NCBI RefSeq assembly: GCF_000719475.1
Contig: NZ_JOGO01000028.1
Span: forward strand, 9,342-73,341
Source of the DNA: Streptomyces sp. NRRL F-5630
Lineage (GTDB): Bacteria; Actinomycetota; Actinomycetes; Streptomycetales; Streptomycetaceae
Length of the DNA: 64,000 nucleotides
Direction: 5' to 3'
Shown here: piece after piece, positions 62,304 to 64,000 of the stretch
Layout of the letters: each line of letters starts with the position of its first letter
Numbering within the stretch: position 1 is the first letter of the stretch
The notes under the pieces: generated by a model
What the model saw: the letters and a program-made list of their open reading frames with translations, nothing else
The model's database searches: none
Told to the model about the DNA's origin: nothing
Made by a program: the position numbers and the translations under genes

Positions 62304-63089
62304 ATGACCATGCCGGAAGTGGTCCCGTACACGACGCGGGTCGTGCGGGCGCTGGCGAGCGGCGACGGGGCGGTACGGCTGCGGGCGGCGCTCGCGGCGG
62401 GGACGGACCCGGACGCGGCGTACGTCGGCACACTCGTGGCGCGGTGCGCGGTCGAGCCGGAGTTCGGCGTACGGGAGATGCTGACGTGGGCGCTGATCCG
62501 GCACCCGGAGGCGGCGACCGTGCCACTGCTCGTGGCCGCACTGCGCGCGGAACCCGCGCAGGCGCGCGCCCAGGCCCTGCACACGCTCTCGAAGATCGCC
62601 GAGCCCAGCACGTGGGAGGCGATCACGCCCGCCCTGCTGGACGACCCGGACGACGAGGTGGCGCGCACCGCGTGGCGCACGGCGGTGGTGCTCGTCCCCG
62701 AGGGCGAGAAGGCCGCGCTGGCCGTAGCGTTGTCGGCACAGCTCGGACGGGGCGACCCCGACGTACGGCTCAGCCTGAGCCGGGCACTGATCGCGCTCGG
62801 TGACGCGGCGCTGCCGGTTCTCGCCGAGCGCGAGAAGGACGCGGACCCGGAGGTGCGCGCTCACGCCCTGGCCACGGAACGGCTGCGACGGGACCCGTCG
62901 CTCGGCTTCGCTTCCGCGATCGAGGCGGCGAAGCGTGCCAGCGCCCTGGGGCCGGATAGCCCGGCGGCTCGGACGGACGGCGCGGGGGGTGCGGCGGACG
63001 GTGTGGCGGGTCCGGCGGACGGCGTGGGAGGCCCGGCGGACGGCGTGGCCGGTCCGGCGGACGGCCCGGCGGCTCAGGACGAGCGGTAG
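62304..63089 (+). CDS. HEAT-repeat protein paired with a MerR regulator
   Basis: A 261-residue protein of helical HEAT/PBS-lyase-like repeats over residues about 10-215 (DPDVRLSLSRALIALGDAALPVL is one clear unit). The last 45 residues are a low-complexity tail of GxxGPAD units. It has no catalytic motif. GAGGAGGGG precedes the ATG. The MerR regulator with its own HEAT domain follows 72 bp downstream, so the two may interact through their repeats. Confidence 0.8.
   Translation: MTMPEVVPYTTRVVRALASGDGAVRLRAALAAGTDPDAAYVGTLVARCAVEPEFGVREMLTWALIRHPEAATVPLLVAALRAEPAQARAQALHTLSKIAEPSTWEAITPALLDDPDDEVARTAWRTAVVLVPEGEKAALAVALSAQLGRGDPDVRLSLSRALIALGDAALPVLAEREKDADPEVRAHALATERLRRDPSLGFASAIEAAKRASALGPDSPAARTDGAGGAADGVAGPADGVGGPADGVAGPADGPAAQDER
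62979..63062 (+). repeat. Four in-frame 21-bp repeats in the HEAT protein tail
   Basis: Four exact-length units (62979, 63000, 63021, 63042) encode GAGGAAD, GVAGPAD, GVGGPAD and GVAGPAD. Because the period is a multiple of three, unit gain or loss would keep the frame, so the tail length may vary between strains. Confidence 0.7.
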
Positions 63090-63161
63090 TGGTCCTGCGC
63101 GCGCTCGGGCGGGAGGGGAGAGCGGGAGGATGGCCCCGGCGGCCGGGAGGAGCGGTGGACG

Positions 63162-64000
63162 GTGCTGATCGGTGAGCTGGCGCGGCGGTCCGGGGTCAGC
63201 GCCCGGATGCTCCGGCACTACGAGGCGCTCGGCCTCGTACACCCGCAGGGCCGTACCGGCTCCGGCTACCGGGAGTACTCGGCCGACGACGTGCGGCGCG
63301 TCTTCCACATCGAGAGTCTCCGCTCGCTCGGCCTGTCGCTGCGCGAGGTGGGGCGTGCGCTCGACGACCCGGACTTCGCGCCCGCGCGCCTCGTCGGGGA
63401 ACTCGCCCGGCGCACCCGGGAGCGCATCGCGGCGGAGACCGAACTGCTCACCAGGCTCGACCGCATCAGCGCCGCGGGACCGGCCGGCTGGGAGGACGTC
63501 CTGCGCAGCGCCGCGCTGCTCCGGGCGCTGGGAGCGTGGAGCGCGGACGACAGGCAGCGCGCCGCGCTCGCGGCGGCCGAGGGCGGCCCCGTACCGGCGG
63601 AGGCGCTCGCGGACGCGGTGCTGCGCGAGCCGGACCCGTACGTGGCGGGCGCCATGCGCTGGGCGCTCGCGCGAACGGACGGGAACGCCCTCGGACCGCT
63701 GGCCCGGGGCCTCGGCTCACCGGACGCGGAGGTGCGGGAACGAGCGGCGCGCTCCCTCGCGGCGCTTCCGGCCGACCCCGGGGCGACGGCGCTGCTGCGA
63801 CAGGCGCTCGGCCACCCCGACGCGGAGGTGCGCGACCACGCGGCCCTGGCGCTGGGAGCGCGGGGACACACGGAGGCGGTGCCCGCGCTCGTGGCGATGG
63901 TCGTCGCGGGGCGCCACGACGTGGACGCGGCGGACGCGCTGAGCCTGTTGGCGCGGGGTGTGGCGGGTGCGGGGGCCGCGGGTGGGGCGTCGGCCGCGGG
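63162..64000 (+). CDS. MerR-family regulator with C-terminal HEAT repeats (partial)
   Basis: The frame starts at GTG 63162 (LIGELARRSGVSARMLRHYE, the MerR helix-turn-helix) nine bases after GGGAGGAG and runs off the window after about 279 codons. Residues 1-70 are the DNA-binding domain with GYREYSADDVRRVFHIESLR; 70-110 is the dimer helix (FAPARLVGELARRTRERI); from about 150 onward helical repeats appear (LGSPDAEVRERAARSLAAL, LGHPDAEVRDHAALALGA). The repeats replace a small-molecule domain, so the signal may be a protein such as the HEAT protein encoded just upstream. Confidence 0.85.
   Translation, partial: MLIGELARRSGVSARMLRHYEALGLVHPQGRTGSGYREYSADDVRRVFHIESLRSLGLSLREVGRALDDPDFAPARLVGELARRTRERIAAETELLTRLDRISAAGPAGWEDVLRSAALLRALGAWSADDRQRAALAAAEGGPVPAEALADAVLREPDPYVAGAMRWALARTDGNALGPLARGLGSPDAEVRERAARSLAALPADPGATALLRQALGHPDAEVRDHAALALGARGHTEAVPALVAMVVAGRHDVDAADALSLLARGVAGAGAAGGASAA

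Overview
The window is very GC-rich with strong G/C bias at third codon positions, GTG starts are common, most genes have a GGAGG-type ribosome binding site, and one gene carries the rare TTA codon. Together with the gene content (Mer-like F420-type oxidoreductase, Rv2578c-type radical SAM protein, kdp operon with a GTG-started kdpF, an MCM-like gene beside a CoA-ester lyase and psd-pssA) this points to the chromosome of a Streptomyces or close relative. I see no phage, plasmid, insertion sequence, CRISPR array, rRNA or tRNA.

Layout: 1-5.0 kb holds an unknown anchored protein (cut by the left edge), gamma-glutamyltransferase, a second-type methionine aminopeptidase divergent from a small XRE regulator, and an ATP-grasp-like protein with a small membrane protein. 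5.4-6.8 kb is an unknown protein with a TTA codon. 7.2-13.8 kb is a reductive pyrimidine (or hydantoin) catabolic operon: beta-ureidopropionase-like amidohydrolase, class III aminotransferase, dihydropyrimidinase, a Mer-like LLM flavin/F420 oxidoreductase and an NCS1 transporter. 14-17.2 kb is a HAD phosphomutase-GH65 phosphorylase pair. 17.3-21.1 kb has a lipoate ligase family protein, an inositol-phosphatase family protein and an FAD amine oxidase/desaturase-like protein. 21.7-24.1 kb is an SDR-TetR-alcohol dehydrogenase cassette with two matching operators. 24.3-28.4 kb holds LysR, kbl-tdh (threonine degradation) and a GNAT acetyltransferase. 28.4-33.6 kb is a GH2 glycosidase with a sugar ABC importer lacking its own ATPase, preceded by a LacI-type operator.

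33.9-36.0 kb is the Ada-AlkA fusion plus ogt (alkylation repair). A Nudix hydrolase, glycerate kinase, pssA-psd (phosphatidylethanolamine synthesis), a CitE-like CoA-ester lyase and an internally deleted ethylmalonyl-CoA mutase (MeaA) relative follow, then a TetR regulator. 43-48.5 kb: HEAT protein, radical SAM, SRPBCC protein and an MFS exporter fused to carboxypeptidase-regulatory-like domains. 48.8-53.4 kb: kdpFABC preceded by a 27-residue membrane micro-ORF. 53.8-59.1 kb: four peptidases (M55, M20, S9, S66) in an overlapping operon, likely degrading D-amino-acid-containing or muropeptide-derived peptides. 59.1-64 kb: MarR, metallophosphoesterase coupled to a HAD remnant, a small unknown protein, an arginase-fold protein with altered metal ligands, and a HEAT protein/MerR-HEAT regulator pair behind a MerR-type operator (the MerR gene runs off the right edge).

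The most interesting items are the Mer-like oxidoreductase standing in a pyrimidine operon that has no visible dihydropyrimidine dehydrogenase, the truncated MeaA relative next to the malyl-CoA-type lyase, the twin-operator TetR cassette, the XRE-map pair with repeat operators and leaderless promoters, and the micro-ORF that opens the kdp operon.
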